From Flavobacterium sp. 140616W15 (GTDB lineage Bacteria; Bacteroidota; Bacteroidia; Flavobacteriales; Flavobacteriaceae), in the NCBI RefSeq assembly GCF_003668995.1, contig NZ_CP033068.1:1550001-1614000 (forward strand): a stretch of 64,000 nt of DNA. Direction: 5' to 3'. The notes under the pieces are model-generated. The model was not told where the DNA came from and did no database searches. It saw only the letters and a list, made by a program, of their open reading frames with translations. Positions 17,754 to 27,957 of the stretch are shown piece by piece (positions within the stretch are counted from its first letter, which is position 1; each line of letters begins with the position of its first letter). Made by a program: the position numbers and the translations under genes.

Positions 17754-19862
17754 ATGTCTAATAATCTTCTTCAAACTCCTATCGAATATTTAAAAGGTGT
17801 TGGTCCTAATCGGGGCGAATTGCTTCGTAAGGAATTGGGGATTCATAAATACATGGATTTAGTTAACTTTTTTCCCAATCGTTATATAGACAGAACTCGA
17901 TATTATAAGATTAATGAATTGCAGAATACAGGCTCTGAAGTTCAGATTATTGGTAAAATTATCAATATAAAAACAGTTGAATTTGCTAAGAATAAAAAAC
18001 GTTTAGTAGCAACTTTTGTAGATGATACGGGACAAATAGATTTAAACTGGTTTCAGGGGCATAAATGGATTCGTGAAAGTTTAAAGCTCAATGAAGTTTG
18101 TGTTATTTTTGGGAAATGTAGTTTGTACGGCAGTCAGTTTAGTATGTCACATCCCGAAATTGAATTAATGGATGAGCACCAACAAAGTCTACGTTCGGCT
18201 ATGCAACCTGTTTATCCTTCAACGGAAACCTTGACAAATCGAGGTATTTCTAATCGGGTGATTAATAAACTCATGCAACAACTATTTCTGGAAACACAAA
18301 CGTTGTTTACAGAAACACTTCCTGATTATTTAACAAGCGAATTAAAGCTGATTCCTAAAAGAGCCGCTTTGTTTAATATCCATTTTCCTAAAAGCACTGA
18401 TGCTTTGGCGAAAGCCCAATACCGATTAAAATTTGAGGAATTGTTTTTTATTCAGTTACAGTTGATAACTAAGAATCTGATTAGGAAGCATAAAATCAAA
18501 GGGCATCCGTTTACAAAAGTGGGCGAATATTTTAATGTTTTTTATCAAAATCACTTGCCTTTTGAGCTTACAAATGCTCAAAAAAGGGTAATTAAAGAAA
18601 TTCGTGTTGATATGGGGAGTAATGCTCAAATGAACCGATTATTGCAAGGAGATGTAGGTTCTGGTAAAACAATCGTTGCTTTTATGAGTATGTTATTGGC
18701 ATTAGATAACGGTTTTCAGGCCTGCCTGATGGCGCCAACAGAAATCTTAGCTAATCAGCATTTTGTTGGATTATCAGAACTAGCTGCAACATTAAATATC
18801 AATATAAAAATACTAACAGGTTCTACTAAAATTGCTGCCAGACGAGTGATTCATGAAGAATTAGAGAATGGTAGTTTACATATTATAATAGGAACGCACG
18901 CTTTATTAGAAGATAAAGTGAAGTTTAAAAACTTAGGATTGGCTGTAATCGACGAGCAACATCGTTTTGGTGTGGAGCAACGTTCTAAATTATGGAAGAA
19001 GAATGAGATTCCACCACATGTATTGGTAATGACGGCTACTCCTATTCCTAGGACTTTAGCAATGAGTTTGTATGGCGATTTAGATATTTCGGTGATCGAT
19101 GAATTGCCTCCAGGGCGAAAACCAATACAAACGGTTCATCGTTATGATAGTAACCGATTGAAAGTTTGGAAATTCCTTCGCGATGAAATTGCTTTAGGCA
19201 GACAAATTTATATAGTGTATCCGTTGATTCAAGAATCTGAAAAAATGGATTTCAAGGATTTAATGGATGGTTATGAGAGTATTTCTCGTGATTTTCCCCT
19301 ACCCGATTATTCGATTTCTATTCTTCATGGAAAAATGAAACCTGCAGATAAAGATTCAGAAATGAAACGCTTTTCTGAAGGTAAAACTAATATAATGGTT
19401 GCTACGACTGTTATTGAAGTTGGTGTTAATGTACCGAATGCGAGTGTAATGATTATAGAAAGTGCCGAACGTTTTGGACTTTCGCAACTCCATCAATTGC
19501 GTGGTCGTGTTGGTCGTGGTGCTGAGCAGAGTTATTGTATTTTGATGACTTCTCATAAATTAAGTTCGGATAGTAAAACGCGAATGGAAACTATGGTACA
19601 AACGAATGATGGTTTTCAAATTGCCGAGGTTGACTTAAAACTTCGCGGGCCCGGTGATTTAATGGGGACGCAACAAAGTGGTGTTTTAAATCTTCAAATA
19701 GCTGATATTGTTCGTGATCGTGATATTTTATCTCTCGCTAGAAATTATGCTTTAATGGTTCTTAAAGAAGATGCGCCATTGCAAAAGCCTGAAAATGCAA
19801 TATTGAAAGCTGTTTTTATTGAGTTAACGAAGAAAAAGAACATCTGGAATTATATTAGTTAG
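17754..19862 (+). CDS. recG: ATP-dependent DNA helicase RecG
   Basis: A branch-migration helicase that reverses stalled forks and processes Holliday junctions. The N-terminal wedge domain has an OB fold (about 55-150). The helicase core shows Walker A with D-V-G-S-G-K-T (300-306, Lys305), D-E-Q-H (400-403), T-A-T-P-I-P-R-T, and motif VI L-R-G-R-V-G-R-G. The RecG TRG motif region (G-P-G-D-L-M-G-T-Q-Q-S-G) is present. Length 702 is full. The upstream TATCTTCG at about 17651-17658 is a degenerate -7 box. A 16-bp repeat array begins 14 bases after the stop codon. Confidence 0.96.
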   Translation: MSNNLLQTPIEYLKGVGPNRGELLRKELGIHKYMDLVNFFPNRYIDRTRYYKINELQNTGSEVQIIGKIINIKTVEFAKNKKRLVATFVDDTGQIDLNWFQGHKWIRESLKLNEVCVIFGKCSLYGSQFSMSHPEIELMDEHQQSLRSAMQPVYPSTETLTNRGISNRVINKLMQQLFLETQTLFTETLPDYLTSELKLIPKRAALFNIHFPKSTDALAKAQYRLKFEELFFIQLQLITKNLIRKHKIKGHPFTKVGEYFNVFYQNHLPFELTNAQKRVIKEIRVDMGSNAQMNRLLQGDVGSGKTIVAFMSMLLALDNGFQACLMAPTEILANQHFVGLSELAATLNINIKILTGSTKIAARRVIHEELENGSLHIIIGTHALLEDKVKFKNLGLAVIDEQHRFGVEQRSKLWKKNEIPPHVLVMTATPIPRTLAMSLYGDLDISVIDELPPGRKPIQTVHRYDSNRLKVWKFLRDEIALGRQIYIVYPLIQESEKMDFKDLMDGYESISRDFPLPDYSISILHGKMKPADKDSEMKRFSEGKTNIMVATTVIEVGVNVPNASVMIIESAERFGLSQLHQLRGRVGRGAEQSYCILMTSHKLSSDSKTRMETMVQTNDGFQIAEVDLKLRGPGDLMGTQQSGVLNLQIADIVRDRDILSLARNYALMVLKEDAPLQKPENAILKAVFIELTKKKNIWNYIS

Positions 19863-19876
19863 TTTTTTTTAAGTTA

Positions 19877-19940
19877 CAAAGATTCAAAGGCTCAAAGATT
19901 CAAAGGCTCAAAGATTCAAAGGTTCAAAGTTGCAAAGGTT
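19877..19940. repeat. four copies of a 16-bp CAAAG repeat
   Basis: CAAAGATTCAAAGGCT occurs twice exactly, then twice with one to four changes. Each unit is two 8-bp halves starting CAAAG. The same family is found at 27910-27957 and, inverted, near 45180. Confidence 0.9.
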
Positions 19941-20276
19941 TAGGGGCTTAGTTCAGATGGCTATTGAGATTGTGCCTTTTTTAGTTATTTAGATTGAGAC
20001 AAAAATATGAGTATACTCTATAGTTATATATGAAATTTACAATCAAAAAAAAACTATTTTTTATCTTTAAAACATAGTATCTCAGGATCTTTACAATTTT
20101 GAGTCAACAAATAAACATTTTTTTTACAATCCTTCTTAAACCTTTCTTCGGGAACGAAGTCTTAGTCCTTTTGTAGTTCTGCCCACTTTGTGTCTTCCTT
20201 TTAATCAAATCATTAATATTTGTACATACAACTGTTAAATATAAAAATAAGACATTTAGTTTTGAATACAAAAAAC

Positions 20277-20284
20277 TAAATTTG
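20277..20284 (+). promoter_or_regulatory. -7 promoter box of the RND efflux operon
   Basis: TAAATTTG fits TAnnTTTG and lies 51 bases before the ATG at 20336. Confidence 0.6.
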
Positions 20285-20335
20285 TGAGTTCACTTAAAAA
20301 CCAAAATCTATTAATTATAGTTTTACCAAAATCTT

Positions 20336-21397
20336 ATGAAAATAAAGAACCTTGTTTATGCCTTGCTAATAATCGGAATTGGAGGATTTATTGCCTATCG
20401 AATTGTATCCAATAAAAATAAGAATGACGAATCTAAAGGTCAGAATAATAAAAACAATCCAATTACTGTTTCTGGAGTTGTAGTAGATACTCAAACTTTT
20501 GATAATAATTTATCTTTATCAGGATCTATTGAAGCTAATGAACAAGTAGAAATTAGAAGTGAAGTTTCTGGAATTGTTGAAGGTATTTATTTTAATGAGG
20601 GAAGCAATGTGACTAAAGGTCAGGTTCTTTTTAAAGTGAATGATTTAGAATTGAAAGCACAATTAAAACAAGCGACTACCAAAGAGAGTTTAGCTGCAGA
20701 AAATGCTAGAAGAGCTAAATTGCTTTTGCAAAAAGAAGCAATTAGTCAGGAAGAATATGATGTTGCTAAAGCTGATTATGCTTCTGCACAAGCACAAAGT
20801 CAATTAATTCGCGCGCAAATTGCAAAAACAGCTGTAAAAGCTCCTTTTTCTGGAAAGATAGGATTGCGTTCTATTTCTCCAGGCACTTATATTACACCAA
20901 CAGTCTTGGTTGCTAAATTGGTTAACACAAGTAAATTAAAAATTACATTCTCGATTCCAGAGAAATACGCAAGTCAAGTAAGAGAAAATTCAATTATTAC
21001 CTTCACTGTTTCGGGATCTAATACATTATATACAGCAAAAATTTATGCAATAGAGCCAGAAGTTGCTGTAGAAACAAGAACGCTTCAGATTAGAGCTATT
21101 GCAGAAAATAAAGACGGTAAATTATTTCCAGGAACATTTGCTGATGTGAAATTACCATTAGATATTATAAAAGACGCAATCGTAGTTCCTACTGAAGCAA
21201 TTATACCAGTGCAAAATGGTAAAAAAGTTTTTATCTCAAATTTTGGTAAAGCCAAAGAAGTAATGGTAGAAACAGCTACAAGAACTGATGCATCTATTTT
21301 GATTCTTTCGGGTTTAAAAAAGGGAGATACCGTTATAACAAGTGGTGTTATGTCATTAAAAAATGATAATCCAATTAAAGTAAAAGTTAAATTATAA
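20336..21397 (+). CDS. RND efflux periplasmic adaptor (membrane fusion protein)
   Basis: Links an inner-membrane RND pump to an outer-membrane channel. An N-terminal hydrophobic segment (about 5-22) anchors or exports it. Then come the half-lipoyl pattern E-I-R-S-E-V-S-G-I-V-E-G (about 75-86), a short coiled coil (about 108-155), the second half-lipoyl A-P-F-S-G-K-I-G-L-R (about 170-179) and beta-barrel domains. Length 353 and the order match the AcrA/MexH family. It is first in a three-gene operon; the gap to the permease is 92 bases. There is no local TetR or AraC repressor on the near side, so its control is unclear. Confidence 0.92.
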   Translation: MKIKNLVYALLIIGIGGFIAYRIVSNKNKNDESKGQNNKNNPITVSGVVVDTQTFDNNLSLSGSIEANEQVEIRSEVSGIVEGIYFNEGSNVTKGQVLFKVNDLELKAQLKQATTKESLAAENARRAKLLLQKEAISQEEYDVAKADYASAQAQSQLIRAQIAKTAVKAPFSGKIGLRSISPGTYITPTVLVAKLVNTSKLKITFSIPEKYASQVRENSIITFTVSGSNTLYTAKIYAIEPEVAVETRTLQIRAIAENKDGKLFPGTFADVKLPLDIIKDAIVVPTEAIIPVQNGKKVFISNFGKAKEVMVETATRTDASILILSGLKKGDTVITSGVMSLKNDNPIKVKVKL

Positions 21398-21489
21398 GTT
21401 ATGAATTTGAAATTATAAGATTTGGTGCTTTTACTAAATCTTAAATAATAAAAAAACATAATTCATTCCCCCATTTATAATTCAAAAAA

Positions 21490-24400
21490 ATGAGTTTATC
21501 AACTACAAGTATAAGGAGGCCCGTATTAACAATTGTTTTAAATCTTGCAATTGTATTATTTGGTCTTATAGGATATAGCTTTTTAGGTGTAAGAGAGTTT
21601 CCGTCTATTGATCCAGCACAAGTTTCTGTTCGTACTAATTATACGGGAGCAAATTCGGATATTATAGAATCGCAAATTACTGAACCGCTTGAAAAAGCAA
21701 TTAATGCCATTGATGGAATTAGAAATATTACTTCATCAAGTGTACAAGGAAGCAGTAATATTACTATCGAGTTTAATCTTGATAAAAACCTTGAAGAAGC
21801 AGCAAATGATGTTCGTGATAAGGTATCACAAGCAGTTAGAAGCTTACCTCAGGACATAGATGCTCCACCAGTTGTTTCTAAGGCCGATGCTAATGGTGAA
21901 TCGATCATCTCTATGACAGTTCAGAGTGATACGCGTAGCGCTCTAGAATTAAGTGATTATGCTGAGAACGTTATTTCGCAGCGATTAGAAACAATTCCAG
22001 GGGTAAGTGGTGTTCAAATTTGGGGGCAAAAGCGTTATGCAATGCGTTTATGGATTGATCCTATAAAGCTAGCTGCATATGGATGTACAGTTTCAGAAGT
22101 TCGTAATGCCTTAAATGCTCAGAATGTTGAGTTGCCTTCTGGGAAACTTACAGGGAATAATACAGAGTTAACGGTAAAAACAGTTGGTAATTTATCTAAA
22201 GCTGAAGAATTCAACAATATAATTATTCGTTCTGAAGGCGAAAAAATAGTTCGTTTAAGCGATATTGGACGTGCTGAATTGGGACCTGAAAATACAGAAA
22301 CAAAACTGAGCCAATCTGGGCTTCCTATGATAGGTCTTGCAATTGTGCCTATGCCAGGAGCTAATTACCTTGATATTTCTAAAGAGTTTTACAAAAGATA
22401 CGATGCGCTAAAAAAAGATCTTCCTAAAGATATTAAACTTGATATAGCAATTGATAGTACTCTTTTTGTTAAGAAATCGGTTTTAGAAGTTGCCGAAACC
22501 TTAATGATATCTATTGTTCTGGTTATCTTAATTATCTTTTTATTTTTTAGAGATTGGGCAATTGCATTCAGACCTTTAATTGATATCCCTGTTTCTTTAA
22601 TAGCAACATTTTTTATAATGTGGCTCTTTGGATTTTCGATTAACGTATTGACATTATTGGCAATTGTTCTAGCAACAGGACTTGTAGTTGATGATGGAAT
22701 TGTGGTAACAGAGAATATCTTTAAGAAAGTTGAAGAGGGAATGTCACCAATTGAAGCTGCTATCAAAGGATCAAATGAAATTTTCTTTGCTGTAATATCT
22801 ATTTCAGTAACATTAGCGGCGGTATTTTTACCAGTAATATTTCTGGAAGGATTTGTAGGGCGGCTATTTCGAGAGTTTGGTGTTGTAATTGGTGCAGCAG
22901 TATTAATTTCGGCATTCGTTTCTTTAACGTTGACTCCAATGTTAAACGCTTATTTGATGAAAGGTGGCGAGCAAAAAAAGTCAAATTTCTATCTTAAAAC
23001 TGAACCTTATTTTGAAAAATTAAATAGTGGCTATGCTGAAGCATTAGGTCGTTTTATGAAGAAAAAATGGTTAAGCTTTCCTATTATTGCTATCTGTTTT
23101 GGTTTGATTTATTTGTTTTTTAGCATTTTACCAAAAGAAACTGCTCCGTATGATGATCGAAGCGCACTTGTTTTAAGTGTTACTACACCTGAGGGATCTT
23201 CATATGAATATACTGATCGATTTATGCAAGAACTAGGACAGCTGATTGATGACTCGATTCCAGAGAAAAAAGTAAGTTTAGTAATTACTTCTCCAGGATT
23301 TGGATCTTCGTCTGTAAATAGCGGAAGAGTTAGAATTGCGCTTAAAGAGCCTAATGAAAGAACTCGTTCTCAAAGAGAAATTGCTGAAAAATTGACCAAA
23401 TGGACCAAAAGATATTCTGAAGCAAAAACCTCAGTAACGGAGCAGCCTACTATTGCAGTAAATCGTCGTGGAGGATTGCCTATTCAATATATTATCCAGG
23501 CACCTAATTTTCAGAAATTACAAGAGAAGATTCCTTTGTTCATGGAGGAAGCTAATAAAAATGATACTTTTTCGGTAACAGATGTAAACTTAAAATTTAA
23601 TAAGCCTGAAATTAATGTAAGTATCGATCGTGAAAAAGCTGAAAGTTTAGGTATTTCTATTATTGATATTGCACAAACATTACAGCTTTCTTTAAGTGGT
23701 CAACGTTTTGGTTATTTTATTAAAAACGGAAAACAATATCAGGTAATTGGGCAATTTGATCAAAAAGATAGATCTAAACCATTGGATTTGACTTCGATGT
23801 TTGTGAAAAACAAAAAAGGACAATTAATACAAATGGATAATGTAGTTACAATTGAGGAGCAAAGTAATCCTCCACAATTGTATCATAACAATAGATATAT
23901 GTCGGCTACCATTTCGGCTGGTTTAGCTCCGGGAAAAAGTATCAGTGACGGAATTGACGCTATGAATGAGATAAAAGCTAAAGTTTTAGATGATACTTTT
24001 ACTACTGATTTAGGAGGAGAATCACGAGATTTTGTTGAAAGTAGCTCTAATACTTCATTTGCATTTGGATTGGCTTTATTATTAATATTCTTGATATTAT
24101 CAGCCCAGTTTGAGAGTTTTATCGATCCACTTATTATTATTTTGACTGTACCGATGGCTGTTGCAGGAGCTTTATTTTCATTATGGTTATTTAATCAAAC
24201 ATGGAATATCTTTAGCCAAATCGGAACCGTAATGCTGATTGGTTTGGTTACCAAGAATGGTATTTTAATTGTTGAATTTGCTAATCAATTGAGAGAACAG
24301 GGCAAGCCTAAATTAGAGGCTATTTTAGAAGCATCAGAAGCTCGATTAAGACCAATTTTAATGACGAGTTTGGCAATTGCATTAGGTGCTTTGCCGATTG

Positions 24401-24588
24401 CAATGTCACTTGGAGCAGCTTCTACAAGCCGTATAGGAATGGGAGTTGTTATTGTTGGAGGTACTATTTTTTCTTTAGTTCTTACTTTATTTGTAATTCC
24501 AGCAATGTATTTAATGTGGTCTAAAGCCCGTAAGCATTATCCTGAGTTTGACCATATAGAAGAATACGAAAAAGAAAGTAGTAAATAA
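21490..24588 (+). CDS. RND multidrug efflux permease (HAE1/AcrB type)
   Basis: A proton-driven trimeric pump of the inner membrane, 1032 residues, with 12 membrane spans and two large periplasmic loops. The proton-relay residues of AcrB are conserved: the V-V-D-D-G segment gives Asp401 and Asp402, and the T-K-N-G segment gives Lys922. The N-terminus S-I-R-R-P-V-L-T-I-V and the F-L-E-G-F-V-G-R segment are also typical. It is of the MexF/MexI-like branch common in Bacteroidota, and the drug range cannot be predicted. It is the centre of the operon 20336-25988. Confidence 0.95.
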   Translation: MSLSTTSIRRPVLTIVLNLAIVLFGLIGYSFLGVREFPSIDPAQVSVRTNYTGANSDIIESQITEPLEKAINAIDGIRNITSSSVQGSSNITIEFNLDKNLEEAANDVRDKVSQAVRSLPQDIDAPPVVSKADANGESIISMTVQSDTRSALELSDYAENVISQRLETIPGVSGVQIWGQKRYAMRLWIDPIKLAAYGCTVSEVRNALNAQNVELPSGKLTGNNTELTVKTVGNLSKAEEFNNIIIRSEGEKIVRLSDIGRAELGPENTETKLSQSGLPMIGLAIVPMPGANYLDISKEFYKRYDALKKDLPKDIKLDIAIDSTLFVKKSVLEVAETLMISIVLVILIIFLFFRDWAIAFRPLIDIPVSLIATFFIMWLFGFSINVLTLLAIVLATGLVVDDGIVVTENIFKKVEEGMSPIEAAIKGSNEIFFAVISISVTLAAVFLPVIFLEGFVGRLFREFGVVIGAAVLISAFVSLTLTPMLNAYLMKGGEQKKSNFYLKTEPYFEKLNSGYAEALGRFMKKKWLSFPIIAICFGLIYLFFSILPKETAPYDDRSALVLSVTTPEGSSYEYTDRFMQELGQLIDDSIPEKKVSLVITSPGFGSSSVNSGRVRIALKEPNERTRSQREIAEKLTKWTKRYSEAKTSVTEQPTIAVNRRGGLPIQYIIQAPNFQKLQEKIPLFMEEANKNDTFSVTDVNLKFNKPEINVSIDREKAESLGISIIDIAQTLQLSLSGQRFGYFIKNGKQYQVIGQFDQKDRSKPLDLTSMFVKNKKGQLIQMDNVVTIEEQSNPPQLYHNNRYMSATISAGLAPGKSISDGIDAMNEIKAKVLDDTFTTDLGGESRDFVESSSNTSFAFGLALLLIFLILSAQFESFIDPLIIILTVPMAVAGALFSLWLFNQTWNIFSQIGTVMLIGLVTKNGILIVEFANQLREQGKPKLEAILEASEARLRPILMTSLAIALGALPIAMSLGAASTSRIGMGVVIVGGTIFSLVLTLFVIPAMYLMWSKARKHYPEFDHIEEYEKESSK

Positions 24589-24617
24589 TCTCGAACTTAT
24601 TTTAAATAAAAATAGTA

Positions 24618-24661
24618 ACCACGAATCGCTTTTAAATAATTTTGATTTGCAGATTCGTGGT
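24618..24661. repeat. inverted repeat within the efflux operon
   Basis: A perfect 10-bp stem (ACCACGAATC / GATTCGTGGT) with a 24-base loop lies between the permease stop and the channel start. There is no T run, so it is a processing or stability element, or a dispersed repeat, rather than a clear terminator. Confidence 0.7.
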
Positions 24662-24674
24662 AATAAATATAAAA

Positions 24675-25988
24675 ATGATGTACACTAAAACTCTATTTAA
24701 ATGCTTGGTTTTGTTACTTTTTTGTGTTGTAAAAAGCAATGCACAAGAAGTTCTTACTATAGAAAATGCAGTTAAAATAGCATTAGATAATAATTTTGAA
24801 ATAAAAATAGCCTCAAATAATTTAAAAATTAATGAAACTAATGTGGCAATAGGAAATGCTGGGATGCTCCCAAAAGTAACAGCTAGCGTTGTAGATAATA
24901 ATAGCATTCAAAACACATCTCAAATTCGTCAGGACGGAACTTCGACTTCATTGAGTAATGCAAAAAATAATAGCTTAAACTATGGTGTCGGATTAGATTG
25001 GACCATATTTGATGGTATGCGAATGTTTGCTCAATTGGATCAGCTTAAAGAGCTTCAAAAATTAGGTGACGCTGAATTAAGACGCACTATTTTAGTAAAA
25101 GTTGGACAAGTAAATTCAACATACTATGATTTGGTTCAACAGCAACAACAATTAGCGGCTTTGGATACTACTATTGTAATTTCTAAGCAAAGACTGACTT
25201 TGGCTCAAAATAGATTTTCTATTGGGAAGGCTTCAAAATTAGAGGTGTTAAATGCTCAAGTTGACTTAAATACGGATCAAGTTTCTTTATTGAGACAAAA
25301 GGAATTATATGCAAACACAAAGATTTTATTGAATCAGATTTTAGCTAGAGATTCCAAAATTGACTTTAAAGTTATGGATCAAGTTGTTGTAGATAATACT
25401 TTAATTTTAAATAATTTACAAGAATTAGCTAAACAACAAAATCCGCAATTGCAATCTCAAATTATAAATATTAGGATTGCCGAATTACAGTTAAAACAAG
25501 TAAAAGCAAACCGCTACCCTACTGTTAAATTAAATACAGGTTATAATTTTGCAGAGAGTCATTCTAGTTTAGGTTTTACAAGTGAATCTACTGCTAGAGG
25601 ACTAAATTATGGTTTTAGTGCTTCTCTGAATTTATTCGATGGTTTTGCTCAACATAGAAACGAAAAAATTTCTAAGCTACAAATCGATAATACTAAATTT
25701 GCTTTAGAGCAACAAAATCAAATTTTAAGTACACAATTAGCTACTTCTTATCAAACTTATCTAACGAACTTAGAGTTGATTAATTTAGAAGAAAATAATG
25801 AAGCTATTGCTAAACAAAACTTAGATATTACTCTGGATAAATTTCGTATTGGAACCATTACCACTCTTGAATTTAGAACGGCACAGCTTAATTATGTGAA
25901 TGCAAAAGTGCGTTATAGTAATGCTCAATTTGAAGCAAAATTATCTGAAATCGCTTTAAAAGAATTAGCAGGAAATATTAGTTTTTAG
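24675..25988 (+). CDS. TolC-family outer-membrane efflux channel
   Basis: The outer-membrane duct of the RND system. A signal peptide (about 1-22) ends at S-N-A-Q. Then there are two repeated OEP domains, each with long helices: L-T-I-E-N-A-V-K-I-A-L-D-N-N (about 26-39) and the matching half from about 235, and F-R-I-G-T-I-T-T-L-E (about 393) repeats F-S-I-G-K-A-S-K-L-E (about 188). The start is set at ATG 24675 (a second ATG follows at once); the frame extends 11 codons upstream but that part is not signal-like. 437 residues. Confidence 0.92.
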   Translation: MMYTKTLFKCLVLLLFCVVKSNAQEVLTIENAVKIALDNNFEIKIASNNLKINETNVAIGNAGMLPKVTASVVDNNSIQNTSQIRQDGTSTSLSNAKNNSLNYGVGLDWTIFDGMRMFAQLDQLKELQKLGDAELRRTILVKVGQVNSTYYDLVQQQQQLAALDTTIVISKQRLTLAQNRFSIGKASKLEVLNAQVDLNTDQVSLLRQKELYANTKILLNQILARDSKIDFKVMDQVVVDNTLILNNLQELAKQQNPQLQSQIINIRIAELQLKQVKANRYPTVKLNTGYNFAESHSSLGFTSESTARGLNYGFSASLNLFDGFAQHRNEKISKLQIDNTKFALEQQNQILSTQLATSYQTYLTNLELINLEENNEAIAKQNLDITLDKFRIGTITTLEFRTAQLNYVNAKVRYSNAQFEAKLSEIALKELAGNISF

Positions 25989-25990
25989 TC

Positions 25991-25998
25991 TAAATTTG
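25991..25998 (+). promoter_or_regulatory. -7 promoter box of the bestrophin gene
   Basis: TAAATTTG lies just after the efflux channel stop codon and 18 bases before the ATG at 26016, so the bestrophin gene can be transcribed separately. Confidence 0.6.
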
Positions 25999-26015
25999 CT
26001 TTAAAATATTATTAA

Positions 26016-26879
26016 ATGATATCATATAATACGAAAGACTGGTTTACTTTTATTTTTCATTTCCATAAATCAGATACTGTTAGGAAATTATTCCCTATCA
26101 TGATTGCTATCGCAATTTACTCTAGTGCAGTTGGTTATCTTGAAATTTACTATTTTAAGATAGGTAAAAACGACTATATTCAGAATATTCCGATTATGCA
26201 TGGAATGCTTGGTTTTGTAATTTCGTTGTTATTAGTATTTCGAACAAATACTGCTTATGATCGCTGGTGGGAAGGTCGAAAACAATGGGGAAGTCTTGTA
26301 AATAATAGCCGTAATCTGGCAATTAAACTTTCGGCAATCTTAAAAGATGAAAATGACAGGAAGTTTTTTAGAAAATTTATTCCTGTATATGCTGATGTTT
26401 TACACAAGCATTTGCATGATTCAGAAACTGGAAAACAGCTTTTTGAAGATGTAGATTTAGAAATAGATCATCATAAACACAAACCAAACCAGGTAAAGAG
26501 AATCATGTATCATAAAATAAATGATTTGTATGATGCTAAGAAAATATCTGGTGAACAACTCATTATCATAAATGATGAGTTCAAAGCTTTTACTGATGTT
26601 TGTGGTGCTTGCGAGAGAATAAAAAACACTCCTATTCCCTACTCTTACAGTGCATTTATCAAAAAATTCATATTCTTTTATATAATGACTTTGCCTTTTG
26701 GTTACTCTATTAGTCTGGGTTATTATGTTGCTCCTGTGGTTGTTTTTGTTTTTTATGTGCTAGCGAGTTTAGAGCTTATTGCCGAAGAAATAGAAGATCC
26801 ATTTGGTGAAGATGAAAATGATTTGCCTACTAAAAAAATTGCTGAAAATATTAAAAAACATGTTGAAGAGTTGATTTAA
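26016..26879 (+). CDS. bestrophin-family ion channel
   Basis: A membrane channel of the bestrophin (UPF0187/YneE) family, 287 residues. The N-terminal half has hydrophobic spans at about 25-45 and 60-78, followed by the signature F-R-T-N-T-A-Y-D-R-W-W-E-G-R-K-Q-W (about 77-93). The C-terminal spans lie at about 215-255, ending in E-L-I-A-E-E-I-E-D-P-F-G, another hallmark. Bacterial members conduct small cations or anions. It lies 27 bases after the efflux channel but has its own promoter box. Confidence 0.9.
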   Translation: MISYNTKDWFTFIFHFHKSDTVRKLFPIMIAIAIYSSAVGYLEIYYFKIGKNDYIQNIPIMHGMLGFVISLLLVFRTNTAYDRWWEGRKQWGSLVNNSRNLAIKLSAILKDENDRKFFRKFIPVYADVLHKHLHDSETGKQLFEDVDLEIDHHKHKPNQVKRIMYHKINDLYDAKKISGEQLIIINDEFKAFTDVCGACERIKNTPIPYSYSAFIKKFIFFYIMTLPFGYSISLGYYVAPVVVFVFYVLASLELIAEEIEDPFGEDENDLPTKKIAENIKKHVEELI

Positions 26880-26950
26880 TTTAACGTTAAATCTTCTTTT
26901 CATATGATTATTTTGTTTAAATTTAAGCTTTCGTCTTAAAATTTAAAGCA

Positions 26951-27871
26951 ATGAATAATCAGCCTTTCTTAATAAATCCGCTCCAATTATCAAAAGAGAA
27001 ATCCTTAAAAACTCTGGTTGAAAACAGGACGATTTATAACTTGAATCATTGTGAGTTAAATATCTTCGAAACATATCAATCTTCTACTTTAGTTCCTTTA
27101 AAGTTTGATGATTTGGTTGTAACTAGTATGCTGAGAGGAAAAAAGATAATGCATCTTTTTGAAGATCCTGAATTTGAATATTTACCTGGGCAAACTGTTG
27201 TTGTTCCTGCAAACGTAGAAATGAAAATTGATTTTCCGGAAGCAACAAGAAATAATCCTACGCAATGTCTAGCTTTAGCTATTGAACAATCTAAGATTAC
27301 AGAGACATTAAATTTCTTAAACGAAAGATATCCCAAAGAAAATGATCTGCTTTGGCAATTAAATTATCAAAATTATTTTTTTTATAATAATGTTGACATG
27401 GCCGCTGCTATCAATAAGCTCATTAAAGAATGCATGAGTACATCTATTACTAAAGATATTTTAGCAGATTTAACCCTCAAAGAATTATTGATTCGTATTA
27501 TACAAACGCAAACGGTAAAATCTATTGATGAAGGAATAATTATTCAAGCTAATAATCCAATAAAAGAAGTTACAGAATTTATCAAGCAGAACTTGAAAGA
27601 AAATATGAATCTAAAGAGCCTGAGTGAGAAAGCTTGTATGAGTACAGCCTCTTTCTATCGTTTTTTTAAGAGAGAATTAGGAATGAGTCCGATAGAATTT
27701 ATATTGAATGAAAAAATAAAATGTGCCAAAAAGTTATTAAAAAACCCTTCAATACAAATTAACGAAGTCTGCTATTTATCGGGATTTGAAGATGCTAATT
27801 ATTTTATCAGGCTATTTAAAAAACACGAAGGAATTACGCCAAAGCAATATCAGTTGTTGTTTATTAATTAG
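26951..27871 (+). CDS. AraC-family transcriptional regulator
   Basis: A DNA-binding regulator of 306 residues. Residues about 30-190 form an AraC_N-type sensor domain. The C-terminal 100 residues hold two helix-turn-helix motifs: M-N-L-K-S-L-S-E-K-A-C-M-S-T-A-S-F-Y-R-F (about 219-238) and the hallmark end S-G-F-E-D-A-N-Y-F-I-R-L-F-K-K. It is convergent with the alcohol dehydrogenase cluster. AraC proteins of this N-terminal type often control ADH or aldehyde dehydrogenase genes, so regulation of that cluster is plausible inference. Confidence 0.9.
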   Translation: MNNQPFLINPLQLSKEKSLKTLVENRTIYNLNHCELNIFETYQSSTLVPLKFDDLVVTSMLRGKKIMHLFEDPEFEYLPGQTVVVPANVEMKIDFPEATRNNPTQCLALAIEQSKITETLNFLNERYPKENDLLWQLNYQNYFFYNNVDMAAAINKLIKECMSTSITKDILADLTLKELLIRIIQTQTVKSIDEGIIIQANNPIKEVTEFIKQNLKENMNLKSLSEKACMSTASFYRFFKRELGMSPIEFILNEKIKCAKKLLKNPSIQINEVCYLSGFEDANYFIRLFKKHEGITPKQYQLLFIN

Positions 27872-27890
27872 GGACTTTTTTTTAAGGTTC

Positions 27891-27957
27891 AAAGGTTTTG
27901 AAAAAGGTTCAAAGCGACAAAGGTACAAAGTGACAAAGGTTCAAAGCTAGAAAGGTT
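27891..27957. repeat. 16-bp CAAAG repeat array, second copy
   Basis: Six consecutive 8-bp units from 27910 (CAAAGCGA, CAAAGGTA, CAAAGTGA, CAAAGGTT, CAAAGCTA, GAAAGGTT), preceded by looser copies. It is the same family as 19877-19940 and begins about 20 bases after a stop codon, as there. Confidence 0.85.

Larger units (their letters stand above)
19863..20335. other. intergenic stretch between recG and the efflux operon
   Basis: Contains the CAAAG repeat array (19877-19940), about 330 bases of AT-rich DNA with no open frame I trust, and the efflux promoter box near the right end. Confidence 0.6.
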
